DNA of 45,244 nucleotides from Bryobacter sp. GTDB lineage: Bacteria > Acidobacteriota > Terriglobia > Bryobacterales > Bryobacteraceae. Position numbers and translations under genes: made by a program. Of the stretch, positions 10,566 through 19,354 are shown in pieces. The DNA is taken from assembly GCA_022843605.1 (NCBI GenBank), contig JALHNI010000036.1, forward strand, positions 1 to 45,244, read 5' to 3'. The notes beneath the pieces were generated by a model, which saw nothing but the letters and a program-made list of their open reading frames with translations, was not told where the DNA came from and made no database searches. Within the stretch, counting starts at the first letter, position 1. Every line of letters starts with the position of its first letter.

Positions 10566-11141
10566 CTACTGAATCGTCACCGGTTCACTGTCATCTTCAT
10601 CGAGTTCCGGCATGGGTTCCCAGATCTTCTTCATGTAGACGATCATTCCCTCGCCGTCCCACTCTTTCGTCTTCCGGTAGCCCGCGCGCTGGAACAGGCG
10701 CTGCGCAACCAGGTTGGTCTTGTGCACGCTCGCGTAAATGCGCGGCTTCCCGCAGGTCGACTCCATCCCCTCCAGAATATCGAGACCCACACCCTGCCGC
10801 CGGTAGCTCTCCGCTACGTGCACCAGCCGTACACAACCCTGTTTCTGGTGGCTGTAGTCGAAGATCATGTAAGCCAAGACCTGCTTGGAATCTGAAACGA
10901 TTTTGCAGGTGTCGCTGCGGATCGCCCGCTCCACCATCTCTCGCCGTCCGGGGGTGACGGCCATTAATTCGTCGATTTCACAAATTTCTTCGAGGTCCGC
11001 CAAAGTGGCCGGCTCGGTCATGTAGCATTCGAACTCTTCCAGTTCGTAATCCTCGGGCAGGTCATCGTCGTCCGCGAATTTTGGCTCGTCCGCGGATTCC
11101 GACTCGGGCGGCAACTTCCGTTGCAGGTCGTCCGTTTTCAT
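10566..11141 (-). CDS. GNAT-family N-acetyltransferase with acidic N- and C-terminal ends
   Basis: The central part (about residues 40-175) is a GNAT domain: TEPATLADLEEICEIDELM, VLAYMIFDYSHQKQGCVRLVHV, the acetyl-CoA loop YRRQGVGLDIL, and ASVHKTNLVAQRLFQRAGY, which is very like RimI-type N-acetyltransferases. It is flanked by strongly acidic tails, DEPKFADDDDLPEDYELEE at the front and ELDEDDSEP at the end. I choose the ATG at 11141 over a TTG at 11159 because the ATG directly follows AGGAGT. That spacing (one base) is too tight for a normal ribosome-binding site, and a -10-like TTAAAT six bases upstream raises the option of a leaderless message. It sits 19 bp after the carboxylase beta subunit gene. 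Substrate is unknown. Confidence 0.75.
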   Translation of the reverse strand: MKTDDLQRKLPPESESADEPKFADDDDLPEDYELEEFECYMTEPATLADLEEICEIDELMAVTPGRREMVERAIRSDTCKIVSDSKQVLAYMIFDYSHQKQGCVRLVHVAESYRRQGVGLDILEGMESTCGKPRIYASVHKTNLVAQRLFQRAGYRKTKEWDGEGMIVYMKKIWEPMPELDEDDSEPVTIQ

Positions 11142-11147
11142 ACTCCT

Positions 11148-11153
11148 ATTTAA
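11148..11153 (-). promoter_or_regulatory. -10-like hexamer just upstream of the acetyltransferase ATG
   Basis: On the minus strand TTAAAT ends six bases before the ATG at 11141, the geometry expected for transcription starting at or near the start codon. No -35 is visible. The same ATAGGAGTATG string occurs at the start of the oxidoreductase gene at 20477. Confidence 0.25.
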
Positions 11154-11160
11154 GCGCAAA

Positions 11161-12708
11161 TTAGAGAGGAATATTGCCGTGCTTTTTGCGCGGCATGGTA
11201 TCGACTTTATTCTCCAGCATCTTCAGCGCGCGAATCAGGCGGGGCCGGGTATCCCGCGGCTCAATGACGTCGTCAATAAAGCCGTGCTCCGCCGCCACGA
11301 AAGGATTTGCAAACCGGTCCTTAAACTCCTGAACCTTCTCGGCCCGGGTCTGTTCGGGCGTGGCGGATTCGGCCAGTTCGCGGCGATAGACGATACTGAC
11401 CGCGCCTTCAGCGCCCATCACAGCGATTTCCGCAGTGGGATAAGCCAAGTTGATATCGGTGCGTAAATGCTTTGAACCCATTACGCAATAGGCGCCACCG
11501 TAGGCCTTGCGCGTAATCACGGTGATCTTCGGCACGGTGGCTTCGGCGTAAGCATAAAGCAGTTTGGCGCCATGGCGGATGATGCCGCCGAACTCCTGCT
11601 GCACACCTGGCAGAAAGCCGGGCACGTCCTCGAAGGTGATGATCGGAATGTTGAAGGCATCGCAAAAGCGGACGAAACGAGCACCTTTGACGGACGAATC
11701 GATGTCCAGACAGCCGGCCAGGAAGTTCGGTTGGTTGGCGACGATACCGACGGTGCGGCCATCAAGCCGGGCAAAACCCACGACAATGTTCCTGGCGTAA
11801 TGTTCGTGAATTTCGAGGAAATCCGCGTCGTCAACGACCAGGGCAATTACATCCTTGATGTCGTAGGGAACGTTTGACTGTTCCGGCACGATGGAGTCGA
11901 GCGCGGAGTCTCGACGATCCGGCGAATCGCTGGTGGCCTTGCGCGGCGCTTCGTCGCGATTGTTGCTCGGCAGAAAGGACAGCAACCGGCGTAACTGACG
12001 CAGGCAATCCGCATCGTCAGCGGCCAGGAAATGCGCCACGCCGCTCTTCTCGTTGTGCGTCATTCCGCCGCCCAACTCTTCCTTGGTGACTTCCTCATGG
12101 GTCACCGTTTTGATGACCTCCGGACCGGTGACGAACATGTAACTCGTCTGATCCACCATGAAGACAAAATCCGTAATCGCGGGCGAGTAGACCGCGCCAC
12201 CCGCACAAGGGCCCAGAATGGCTGAGATTTGTGGCACCACGCCGCTGGCCAACGTATTGCGCAGGAAGATGTCCGCGTAGCCGCCCAGCGATAAGACGCC
12301 TTCCTGGATGCGAGCACCACCGGAATCGTTGAGGCCGACCACCGGGGCGCCGTTTTTCAGCGCCAGGTCCATCACCTTCACGATCTTTCGCGCGTTCGTC
12401 TCCGACAACGATCCGCCGAGAACGGTGAAGTCCTGCGCGAAGACATACACCAGACGCTGGTTGACGTAGCCCCAACCCGTGATGAAGCCGTCGCCTTCAT
12501 ACACTTGCTCGTCCATGCCGAAATCCCGGCAGCGGTGGCGAACGAAGGCATCAAGCTCTTCGAAGGTGCCTTCGTCGAGCAGTAAGTCGATGCGCTCGCG
12601 CGCGGAAAGCTTACCTTCCTTGTGCTGCTTCGCACGGCGAGTTTCCCCGCCACCTTCGCGTGCCGCCGCGTGGCGACGGCGTACTTCGTCGAATCGATTC
12701 AGCGCCAC
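11161..12708 (-). CDS. acyl-CoA carboxylase beta (carboxyltransferase) subunit
   Basis: Transfers the carboxyl group from carboxybiotin to an acyl-CoA such as propionyl- or acetyl-CoA. The 515-residue length and the motifs match the PccB/MmdA family: [111 protein letters not shown] and [12 protein letters not shown]. The start is a GTG at 12708, immediately after the stop of the M48 protease gene (TAG-GTG). No biotin carboxylase or carrier-protein gene adjoins it, so its alpha subunit must be encoded elsewhere. Substrate preference cannot be told from the sequence alone. Confidence 0.92.
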   Translation of the reverse strand: MALNRFDEVRRRHAAAREGGGETRRAKQHKEGKLSARERIDLLLDEGTFEELDAFVRHRCRDFGMDEQVYEGDGFITGWGYVNQRLVYVFAQDFTVLGGSLSETNARKIVKVMDLALKNGAPVVGLNDSGGARIQEGVLSLGGYADIFLRNTLASGVVPQISAILGPCAGGAVYSPAITDFVFMVDQTSYMFVTGPEVIKTVTHEEVTKEELGGGMTHNEKSGVAHFLAADDADCLRQLRRLLSFLPSNNRDEAPRKATSDSPDRRDSALDSIVPEQSNVPYDIKDVIALVVDDADFLEIHEHYARNIVVGFARLDGRTVGIVANQPNFLAGCLDIDSSVKGARFVRFCDAFNIPIITFEDVPGFLPGVQQEFGGIIRHGAKLLYAYAEATVPKITVITRKAYGGAYCVMGSKHLRTDINLAYPTAEIAVMGAEGAVSIVYRRELAESATPEQTRAEKVQEFKDRFANPFVAAEHGFIDDVIEPRDTRPRLIRALKMLENKVDTMPRKKHGNIPL

Positions 12709-13542
12709 CTACCGGCCTCCGCAGCGCTTCGCGCGTTCTTCCAGTGCTTCGGGCATTAACTCCGTCAATTTCCGAATCCGAGTGGAATCCGCGGGATGAG
12801 TCGACATAAATTCGGGCTGGCTGTTCTTGCCGCCGTGGGCGGCGCTCATCCGCTCCCATACCTTCGGCGCTTCGGTTGGGTCGAAGCAGGCGCGAGCGGC
12901 AAGCAGTAGGCCAATGTGGTCGGCTTCGCTCTCATGATCCCGGGAGAAGGGCAACATCACGCCGAACTGCGCACCAACGCCCAATGCGCCGAGAACTCCC
13001 CGCTGCATTCCTGGATCCATATCGCTGACGGCAACGCCCGCCGCCATCGTGCCGATCTGCACGAGCTTCTGTTGTGCCATGCGTTCGGCTCCGTGCCGCG
13101 CAATGACATGCGCAATCTCATGCCCCATCACGGCGGCCACAGCACTTTCATTGTTCGTCACCTGCAGTAGGCCCGAGTAGTAAGCGACTTTCCCACCGGG
13201 CAAGGCGAAGGCATTCAACTCCGGTGACTCCAGTAGATTGAAATCCCACTGGTAGTTCTGATCATCGGAGACCGCCACTAACTTCCGGCCAATCCGCTTG
13301 ATCATCTCCGCGGCGGGTCCGGTGGCCACTCGTTCCTGCTGTAACACCTGCTGATACGACGATAAGCCGAGAGCAGTTTCCTGCTCCCGGCTCATGTCGA
13401 CTAACTGCTTGCGCCCGGTCATGGGCACCACTTCCTGATTTGAGAAGTAGTAGTAAGCCAGGTACGCGCCGAACAGCAGAATCGGCAGCCACTTCACGCC
13501 GCCCCGCCGTCGCGGTTGCCCTTCATAACCCATCGGACTCAT
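12709..13542 (-). CDS. M48-family zinc metalloprotease (LoiP/BepA-like)
   Basis: A 277-residue protease with an N-terminal membrane anchor (KWLPILLFGAYLAYYYF, residues 17-33), so the catalytic domain should lie in the periplasm. The zinc site HEIAH is at 141-145, within AAVMGHEIAHVIARHG, and the third ligand lies in SRDHESEADHIG (about 200-211). NAFALPGGKVAYYSG is the other M48 hallmark. Relatives in Gram-negative bacteria take part in outer-membrane protein quality control. It follows the DUF937 gene by 19 bp and precedes the carboxylase subunit without a gap. The ATG at 13542 has GGGAG at a usable distance. Confidence 0.88.
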   Translation of the reverse strand: MSPMGYEGQPRRRGGVKWLPILLFGAYLAYYYFSNQEVVPMTGRKQLVDMSREQETALGLSSYQQVLQQERVATGPAAEMIKRIGRKLVAVSDDQNYQWDFNLLESPELNAFALPGGKVAYYSGLLQVTNNESAVAAVMGHEIAHVIARHGAERMAQQKLVQIGTMAAGVAVSDMDPGMQRGVLGALGVGAQFGVMLPFSRDHESEADHIGLLLAARACFDPTEAPKVWERMSAAHGGKNSQPEFMSTHPADSTRIRKLTELMPEALEERAKRCGGR

Positions 13543-13561
13543 AGCAACTCCCTCTTAACGC

Positions 13562-14119
13562 TTAGCGTCGGCCGAACAGATGGCCCGCGACGCCCTTCAG
13601 CACATCGTCGACCATGGAGCCGTCGTTGTTCTGATCCAGGAAAGAGCCCAGCATACCCATCACGCCGCTTTGCTGGCCACCCTGCATCATGCCGGCCAGA
13701 TTATTGCCGCTCGACTGCTTCGACAACGCACCCATGGCCAGTGACGCCACGATCGGCAGCATCTGCTTCATGAGGTCAGTACCCAAGCCGGTCTGCTCCG
13801 CCGCCTGCGCTGCCACTTGGCGGCTGACGTCTTTGCTGCCCAGAATGTGCCCCAAGATGCCATTGCCTTCGCTGGTTGCATTGCTCAGCGTCGAAGGATC
13901 GTCAAGATACTGCTGATGTTGCCCGCCAGTTAGCGCGCCCAGCAGACTCTCGAGCCCGCCCGCTTGCTGCACATTGCGCTGCACTCCGCCGGTCAGCGCC
14001 GGCAGCAACGCCTGAATGGCGCTCGCCGCCTGCGATTCGTCCAAACCAAACTGTCCGGCCACTTTCTGCACCACGCCGCCACCGGCCGCGCCCAAAATCA
14101 TGTCCATCAGTGGATTCAT
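13562..14119 (-). CDS. DUF937 (YidB-like) protein
   Basis: A 185-residue Gly-, Gln- and Ala-rich protein. It opens with MNPLMDMILGAAGGGVVQKVAGQFGLDESQAASAIQALLPALTGG, carries GNGILGHILGSKDVSRQVAAQAAEQTGL in the middle, and ends GSMVDDVLKGVAGHLFGRR. These are the usual landmarks of DUF937, a family of unknown function. It has no signal peptide. It lies between the binding-protein gene (42 bp upstream) and the M48 protease, in the same direction, and is likely co-transcribed with the latter. TTCTCC-type complement upstream of the ATG (GGAGAAGAAGTAAAG on the coding strand) gives a plausible ribosome-binding site. Confidence 0.8.
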   Translation of the reverse strand: MNPLMDMILGAAGGGVVQKVAGQFGLDESQAASAIQALLPALTGGVQRNVQQAGGLESLLGALTGGQHQQYLDDPSTLSNATSEGNGILGHILGSKDVSRQVAAQAAEQTGLGTDLMKQMLPIVASLAMGALSKQSSGNNLAGMMQGGQQSGVMGMLGSFLDQNNDGSMVDDVLKGVAGHLFGRR

Positions 14120-14161
14120 CTTTACTTCTTCTCCTTAGGGTGAACTCCCCCGAAGTATACG

Positions 14162-15100
14162 TCATCGTTCGCGGGCGAGTTGCAGGAACTCATTAGTAAA
14201 TGTTTGGGGCAAATTAATCTTCGCCGCCTTCACCGCAGGGTTGTTCTTCGCCAGAAACTCATAAACCGTACGGGCCTGATCCAACCGGAATTCTCCCCGC
14301 GGGTCGTAGCGAGGCAGGTGCAAACGCAAGGCCTCGACATTGCCCGATCCCAACTTCGCCTGCACGGTCTCCGGAGAACTCTCACGGATCCAGCGGACGG
14401 CGGCACGCATCGCTCGCACCAGCCGCCGGGTGCGGTCCGGATCGCTTCGCAACCAATCTGGTTGCCCCAACAGGGCCATGCTGGGATAGCCGTCTGTTCC
14501 GAACACTCGCCGATTGCCCTCCGGCGTAAACGTCTCGGCCAGCGATACCGTCTCTGGATGGCGCTGGCGCAGGGGCACCAGCGTATTCGCCAGCACGACG
14601 GCCGCATCCACCTTGCCACTCTCGATGGCGACCAGGGCCGACGGCCCCACACCGATCGCGGCGAAGCTGACATCGCTGGCGGACAGCCCCGCCTGCTCCA
14701 GCACCGTCGTCGCAAAGTTCTGCATCTGGCCGCCCGGAGCAGCCACTCCAATCACTTTGCCCTTGAGGCTCCCGGTCTTGAGCGCGACCATGGCCAGGCA
14801 ATGACAGTCAGTCAATTGGAGATACGCGACCACTGGCTTACCCAAAGCCTGAACCTGAATGGCCTGCTCGTAGGTACCTACGATGGAATCGGCGCTGCCC
14901 GAGAGCAAAGCCTCCATCGCTTTGCCGGTGCCGGCAATCTCCCGCAGGTCGACGGCGAGGCCTTCTTTCTCAAAGAATCCAAGCTTCTGCGCAATTGCCG
15001 GGGCTTCGGCCCCTTGAAACGTAACGAGGCGAATCTGTTTGGGGTCGGGTTTCCCGCAACTGGCGAGAATCAAGCAGGCCGTAACGGTTAGGGTGCGCAA
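14162..15100 (-). CDS. lipoprotein substrate-binding protein of an ABC transporter (NMT1/SsuA-like)
   Basis: A 312-residue periplasmic binding protein with a lipobox LASC, so Cys15 is the lipidation site. The body resembles the NMT1/THI5/TauA/SsuA group: LVTFQGAEAPAIAQKLGFFEKEGLAVDLREIAGTGKAMEALLSGSADSIVGTYEQAIQVQALGKPVVAYLQL, then KGKVIGVAAPGGQMQNFATTVLEQAGL and GKVDAAVVLANTLVPL. Such proteins bind small organic ions, for example sulfonates, nitrate or thiamine precursors, but the ligand is not predictable here. No permease or ATPase gene is next to it, which is unusual. The lipidated signal is short, with only a few hydrophobic residues before the lipobox. Confidence 0.8.
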   Translation of the reverse strand: MRTLTVTACLILASCGKPDPKQIRLVTFQGAEAPAIAQKLGFFEKEGLAVDLREIAGTGKAMEALLSGSADSIVGTYEQAIQVQALGKPVVAYLQLTDCHCLAMVALKTGSLKGKVIGVAAPGGQMQNFATTVLEQAGLSASDVSFAAIGVGPSALVAIESGKVDAAVVLANTLVPLRQRHPETVSLAETFTPEGNRRVFGTDGYPSMALLGQPDWLRSDPDRTRRLVRAMRAAVRWIRESSPETVQAKLGSGNVEALRLHLPRYDPRGEFRLDQARTVYEFLAKNNPAVKAAKINLPQTFTNEFLQLARER

Positions 15101-15132
15101 CTTCCAGGTTAACGCGAACCGCCTTGCAACAT

Positions 15133-15161
15133 AAAAAAGGGCCGGGCGAAACGCCCGGCCC
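15133..15161 (-). terminator. intrinsic terminator of the TonB-dependent receptor gene
   Basis: A perfect 10-bp stem, GGGCCGGGCG (15139-15148) with CGCCCGGCCC (15152-15161), closes a 3-base loop. Read on the minus strand it is followed by six T residues (15138-15133). It lies directly downstream of the receptor gene and upstream of the binding-protein gene. Confidence 0.9.
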
Positions 15162-15182
15162 CAAGGGAATTTCAGACTCAGG

Positions 15183-18100
15183 CTACCAAATCAACTTCAG
15201 CGCGAGTTGCATATTGCGCGGCTCCCCGAAGCCGATGCCCGGAGCCGAACCTCCGTTGCGCGTATTCGTGATCAAACCGAACGACGCGGCCGCGTTCCGG
15301 TTCGCGCCGGGATTGGCCAAGTTCGCCCGGTCGAAGATATTGAAGATCTCCGCCCGCAACTGGACGCGCACGCGTTCGGTGATCGTCGTGTCTTTGAAGA
15401 TGGAGAAGTCCACCGAACCGAAGCCCGGGCCGTAGATCGCGTTGCGGCCGATATTGCCCCATGTGCCCAAGGCGGCCGGGGTGAACGCTGCCGGGTTGAA
15501 GAACGGGATCGAGCCGAACGGCGTGGCCCGTGACGCCACGCCGGAGAATGCATCGCCCACCACATCGACACGGTCGCGATTGTCCAATGAGCCGCTGCGG
15601 TTGGTGCCCGAAAGCAGATCCAGGGGTTCGCCCGTGTGCGCCGTCATCAGCGCGTTCAGTTGCCAGCCCTTTGTCAGGCGCGGAAACTTACTGCCGAACG
15701 ACGGCACGTCATAAGTCACGAAACCCGTAAACACCTGCCGGATGTCGAAGTTCGCAGGACCGTACTCGCGGCGCAAGTCGAAGCTATTGGCCGGAATCGC
15801 ATTCCGGACATTCGAACCGTTGTCGAGGGCTTTGCCCAACGTATAGTTCATGGTTGCCGAGAAGTTCTTCCAGCGCGTGAGGCGCAGTTGGGTCTGTAGT
15901 GAGTTGTAGTTCGAGTTCGCAATCGACTCGAGCATGTTAATCCCGCCCAGTGTCGGATACTCCGTTGCCAGCAACCGCCGTCCACTCACCATCGGGTTGA
16001 TGCTGCGCAACAGCGAAAGCTTCGTACCCTTGCTGCCAACATAGCCCACTTGTAATGTTGCCTTCGAACTTAGCTGCTGCTGAATGTTCAGGTTGAAGTT
16101 CTGCACGTAGGGAGTGCGGAAGTCCGGGCTCACGCCGAAAGCGCCGACGTTCGTCGGGGCGACGGCAGCGGGAAAGACTTCCTGTCCGGCCACGATGTTA
16201 ATGCCGCTCCGCGTCTGGGTAAACACGGGATCCGGCCCCGCCGGATTCGCGTGAATACCGGCAGAGCCGCCGTTGGGAGTACCCGTATTCGCCACGATGA
16301 AGTTCAACGGCGGTTGATCGTAGAAGAACCCATAGCTACCGCGGATCACTGTGTTGGACTTCAGATTGTAGGCAAAACCCACGCGTGGTCCGAAGTTGTT
16401 GAAGTCTTTCGGCCACAACGGCGTTGCGCCCTTACCAACGTTGACGAATCCCTTGCCGGGCTGGAAGGACGTGATGCTCCGGTCGATATCCGACACCGGG
16501 CCGACATACGCCCAACGCACGCCAAAATTCAGGTTGAACTTCTGGTTCACCTGCCAGTTGTCGTGAACCCACCAGTCGACACCATTCTGGCGGTAGTCGC
16601 GCTGCAGTTGGCCGCGCACGATGGTCGCACCATTGTTGTTAGTTACGTAGCCGGCCAGGAAGTCAGATAGTGAACGCAGCGAAGCAGACACACTGGCGTC
16701 GGCCGCCCAAGGGCCACGCGTACCATCAAAGGTGAAGCTGCCGCGTTTGTTGGTGTCGTAGAAAACATCCAGCACCGCGCGGCGATACTCGCCGCCGAAC
16801 TTCAACGTGTGGCGACCTACCGAGTAGCTCAGGTTCTCAGTGATGTGTCCGGTGGTATCGATGCGGCCCAAAGGCTGCGTGGCGCTGGCACCGGCGAAGT
16901 TCGTAATGCGCAGTGACGGCGAACCACCCAACGAACCATCCTGCGATACGCCCGTATTCAAGCCGGCCGCGATCGGGTTGTAGCTCGTGTCGGCGTCGTT
17001 AAACACCTGCAGAAAGTAATTGGCACCCAGTACTAACTGGCTCACCAGCCGCGAGGACAACGTGCTCGTCAGGTTCACTGCGATGTTCGTCATCCGTGAT
17101 GGGGCCACCTGGAAATACTCGCGATAAGGCACACCGGCTTCGGCCGTCTGTTGCCCAGTCCCGCCAAAGTACCGCGCTGACAGGTTGTGCTTGTCGTTCA
17201 CCGCGTAATCGAGTTTCAGGATGCCGTTGTAACTGTCATAGTCGTTCCGGTCGCCCGCCACCAGGTTATTCGTTACCGCTGGAAGGTTGTTGTACCGAGA
17301 CGGCCAGAACGACAACAGATTCGTGCTCACCGGGTTCACCGGGATTCCGTAGCGCGCCATTACGGCGCGCGCTTCGTTCACCCAGGCCGTCGACGGATGC
17401 TGCGCCACCAACGATAGATTGGCGATCGCCTTCTGGCTCTCAAGTGTCGCAAAGTAGAACAACTTGTTCTTAATCACCGGACCGCCCAGCGAAAAGCCCC
17501 ACTGGTCATTGCGCATCACACGCTTCTTGGCCGTGTCCGGATTCTGGAAAGGCGAGAACGACGAAAAATACTCGTTCCGATTGAAATAGTACGCTGATCC
17601 GTGCAGGGCATTCGTGCCGCTCTTAATGACCAGATTCACATTCGAGCCGCCATTGCGACCGAAGTCGGCGCTGGCATTGGTCACGACAGAGAATTGATCG
17701 ATCGCCTCGACAGGCAACAAAGTACCGGCGATTCCCGAAACACCGCCTTGATTCACGGCCGAAGTATTGTGAAAGGCGTCATTGTTATCAGCGCCGTCAA
17801 TCTGGTAGTTATTGCCAGAAGTCCGCATGCCGTTGACGGAACCGCTGGCGGGCGAAACGCCGGGGCTCAGCTTCAGCATCTGCCGGAAATCGCGGCCATT
17901 CATTGGCAAGTCCTGCACCATGCGCGGACCCACCACTGAGGCCAAGGTGGAAGAGGTAGTCTCAATGGTCGCCGCGGCGGCCGAAACCTCCACCGTCGTA
18001 GCCTGTTGGGCCACAGACAACTTAATCGCAAGATTGGATGTCCGCGAAACTGCGACTTCCACGCCATCGATCTTTTGCGTGGTGAAGCCGGTCTTGGTGA

Positions 18101-18341
18101 CGGTGACATTGTAAAGACCCAAAGGCAGGTCGGGCATTGCGAAATCACCGCTCGCCGATGCGACCACTTCGCGCGTCAGGCCGGTGCCTTGGTTCACCGC
18201 AACAACGGTGACCTCAGGAACCGCCGCGCCAGTGGCGTCCACGATGTTTCCTACAATACTGCCGCGGAAGGTCTGCGCCCAGGCGCCGATCATGACCAGA
18301 GAAGTGAGCAGAATACTGCGCAAGCTAAGGGGAAGCTGCAT
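15183..18341 (-). CDS. TonB-dependent receptor with carboxypeptidase-regulatory-like domain (Oar-like)
   Basis: An outer-membrane protein of about 1052 residues. I take the ATG at 18341, which yields a signal peptide MQLPLSLRSILLTSLVMIGAWAQ; an upstream TTG at 18380 would bury it. The signal is followed by a carboxypeptidase-regulatory-like beta-sandwich (GSIVGNIVDATGAAVPEVTV ... GLYNVTVTKTGF, about 28-105). A plug domain comes next (VVGPRMVQDLPMNGRDFRQML, NNYQIDGADNND, VEAIDQFSVVTNASADFGRNGG). The rest is a long barrel with TLKFGGEYRR, NFGVRWAYVGP, RGSYGFFYDQPP and a C-terminal LALKLIW that ends in an aromatic residue as barrels do. Acidobacteria carry this architecture in many copies. The cargo is unknown. 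It is a single-gene unit with its own terminator. Confidence 0.92.
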   Translation of the reverse strand: MQLPLSLRSILLTSLVMIGAWAQTFRGSIVGNIVDATGAAVPEVTVVAVNQGTGLTREVVASASGDFAMPDLPLGLYNVTVTKTGFTTQKIDGVEVAVSRTSNLAIKLSVAQQATTVEVSAAAATIETTSSTLASVVGPRMVQDLPMNGRDFRQMLKLSPGVSPASGSVNGMRTSGNNYQIDGADNNDAFHNTSAVNQGGVSGIAGTLLPVEAIDQFSVVTNASADFGRNGGSNVNLVIKSGTNALHGSAYYFNRNEYFSSFSPFQNPDTAKKRVMRNDQWGFSLGGPVIKNKLFYFATLESQKAIANLSLVAQHPSTAWVNEARAVMARYGIPVNPVSTNLLSFWPSRYNNLPAVTNNLVAGDRNDYDSYNGILKLDYAVNDKHNLSARYFGGTGQQTAEAGVPYREYFQVAPSRMTNIAVNLTSTLSSRLVSQLVLGANYFLQVFNDADTSYNPIAAGLNTGVSQDGSLGGSPSLRITNFAGASATQPLGRIDTTGHITENLSYSVGRHTLKFGGEYRRAVLDVFYDTNKRGSFTFDGTRGPWAADASVSASLRSLSDFLAGYVTNNNGATIVRGQLQRDYRQNGVDWWVHDNWQVNQKFNLNFGVRWAYVGPVSDIDRSITSFQPGKGFVNVGKGATPLWPKDFNNFGPRVGFAYNLKSNTVIRGSYGFFYDQPPLNFIVANTGTPNGGSAGIHANPAGPDPVFTQTRSGINIVAGQEVFPAAVAPTNVGAFGVSPDFRTPYVQNFNLNIQQQLSSKATLQVGYVGSKGTKLSLLRSINPMVSGRRLLATEYPTLGGINMLESIANSNYNSLQTQLRLTRWKNFSATMNYTLGKALDNGSNVRNAIPANSFDLRREYGPANFDIRQVFTGFVTYDVPSFGSKFPRLTKGWQLNALMTAHTGEPLDLLSGTNRSGSLDNRDRVDVVGDAFSGVASRATPFGSIPFFNPAAFTPAALGTWGNIGRNAIYGPGFGSVDFSIFKDTTITERVRVQLRAEIFNIFDRANLANPGANRNAAASFGLITNTRNGGSAPGIGFGEPRNMQLALKLIW

Positions 18342-18664
18342 GTGTCTTTTAACCTCGTGAAATTGAACTACGTTGCTCAAGCCGCGACGGGAGTGGCTTG
18401 CATAAAGAAGCTCATTTTCAACGAGGAAAAGTGAACAGACCCTGAGTTACAGAAGTGTACTGAAAGGTTAACATTGCCCCACGGCGCAGCCCAATACAAA
18501 TCTTTTATGAGGGCCTTCGCGCTGTCGCTACATTAGGATGATGGCGGATCAGGGGCCCAACGCATCGGCTGGCTGACGAACGAAACCACCGAGCCGCTCT
18601 ATCTTTCGTCCCAGCCGCACCGGATCGCTGGCAACTCCAGGCGATTCTCCGCCAGGCTGTCTGA
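18342..18664. other. non-coding gap upstream of the receptor gene
   Basis: This stretch of about 320 bases holds the upstream region of the receptor gene (minus strand) and the sequence beyond the mqnA stop. I see no convincing gene. A TTGAAA sequence on the minus strand near 18415-18425 could be part of a promoter, but no matching -10 is clear. The half nearest mqnA is GC-rich and may be degenerate coding sequence; the receptor-proximal half is more AT-rich. No terminator is evident after mqnA. Confidence 0.4.
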
Positions 18665-19354
18665 TTAAAGCCAACGCAAGGGCCAAGCTCCCCCGACGCG
18701 TCGCGCGAATTCGCCTAGCCCCTCTCGCTCACGTTCACCCAGTTGATAGCGGATCGAGTCCGTCAGATAGGCGAGTTCCCAGTCGGCGCGCGCAATGCCG
18801 GCTCGGCGAGCCAAGCCTTCTGAGCCGGCCTCCCGCAGCCGGTCCGCTAAGACGCTATCGGGTGAACGCATCGCCCAAACGGCGAAGACAAACGGCAGCC
18901 CAGTCGCCCGTTTCCAGGCCTCTCCCAAATCCAGCACCGGATGCTGCGGATGCTGCTGCCGGTAGGCAATCGCCGGATCGCCAATCCTTAACTGCGCATC
19001 CGCCGGATCACCATCGGCCACATACTCCGGACGCAGGCCATACTCATGTTCCAGCAGATGCTGCGCCAGCATCACCGACGTCCGGGAAGCGGCATCTAGA
19101 GCCACGGTGCGGATTTCCGGTAACGGCACGTTCAACGTCAGAATCACGCTGTAGACGGGGCCGTCACAGCAAATGCCGAGTCCGTCTACCAGCCAGTAAA
19201 CCGGATTGACAAGCGCCTCCACCACCGGCACCAGCGCCGCTTCCACGTCGCCAGCGCGCAGCCACTCGGCGAGCACCCGCGGCGGGGCCAAACGCGCATC
19301 CAAACCCCAAAGTAGGGGCTTGGCGTTGAGATAGGGGACCGAACCCAGATTCAA
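18665..19354 (-). CDS. mqnA: chorismate dehydratase of the futalosine pathway
   Basis: Removes water from chorismate to give 3-enolpyruvyl-benzoate, the first step of the futalosine route to menaquinone. The diagnostic N-terminus is GSVPYLNAKPLLWGL, and a ligand-binding fold like that of periplasmic binding proteins follows (VEAALVPVVEALVNP, RTVALDAASRTSVMLAQHLL, AQLRIGDPAI, DLGEAWKRATGLPFVFAVWA). The length of 229 residues is at the low end of the family. The TTG start overlaps the mqnE stop (TTGA), so the two are coupled. The last 40 residues are less conserved. Confidence 0.9.
   Translation of the reverse strand: MNLGSVPYLNAKPLLWGLDARLAPPRVLAEWLRAGDVEAALVPVVEALVNPVYWLVDGLGICCDGPVYSVILTLNVPLPEIRTVALDAASRTSVMLAQHLLEHEYGLRPEYVADGDPADAQLRIGDPAIAYRQQHPQHPVLDLGEAWKRATGLPFVFAVWAMRSPDSVLADRLREAGSEGLARRAGIARADWELAYLTDSIRYQLGEREREGLGEFARRVGGAWPLRWL

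Noticed and set aside
18541..18668. Short open stretch reading QRIGWLTNETTEPLYLS before the mqnA stop
   Set aside because: No start codon or ribosome-binding site in frame and too short to identify; could be a gene remnant, but there is no support.
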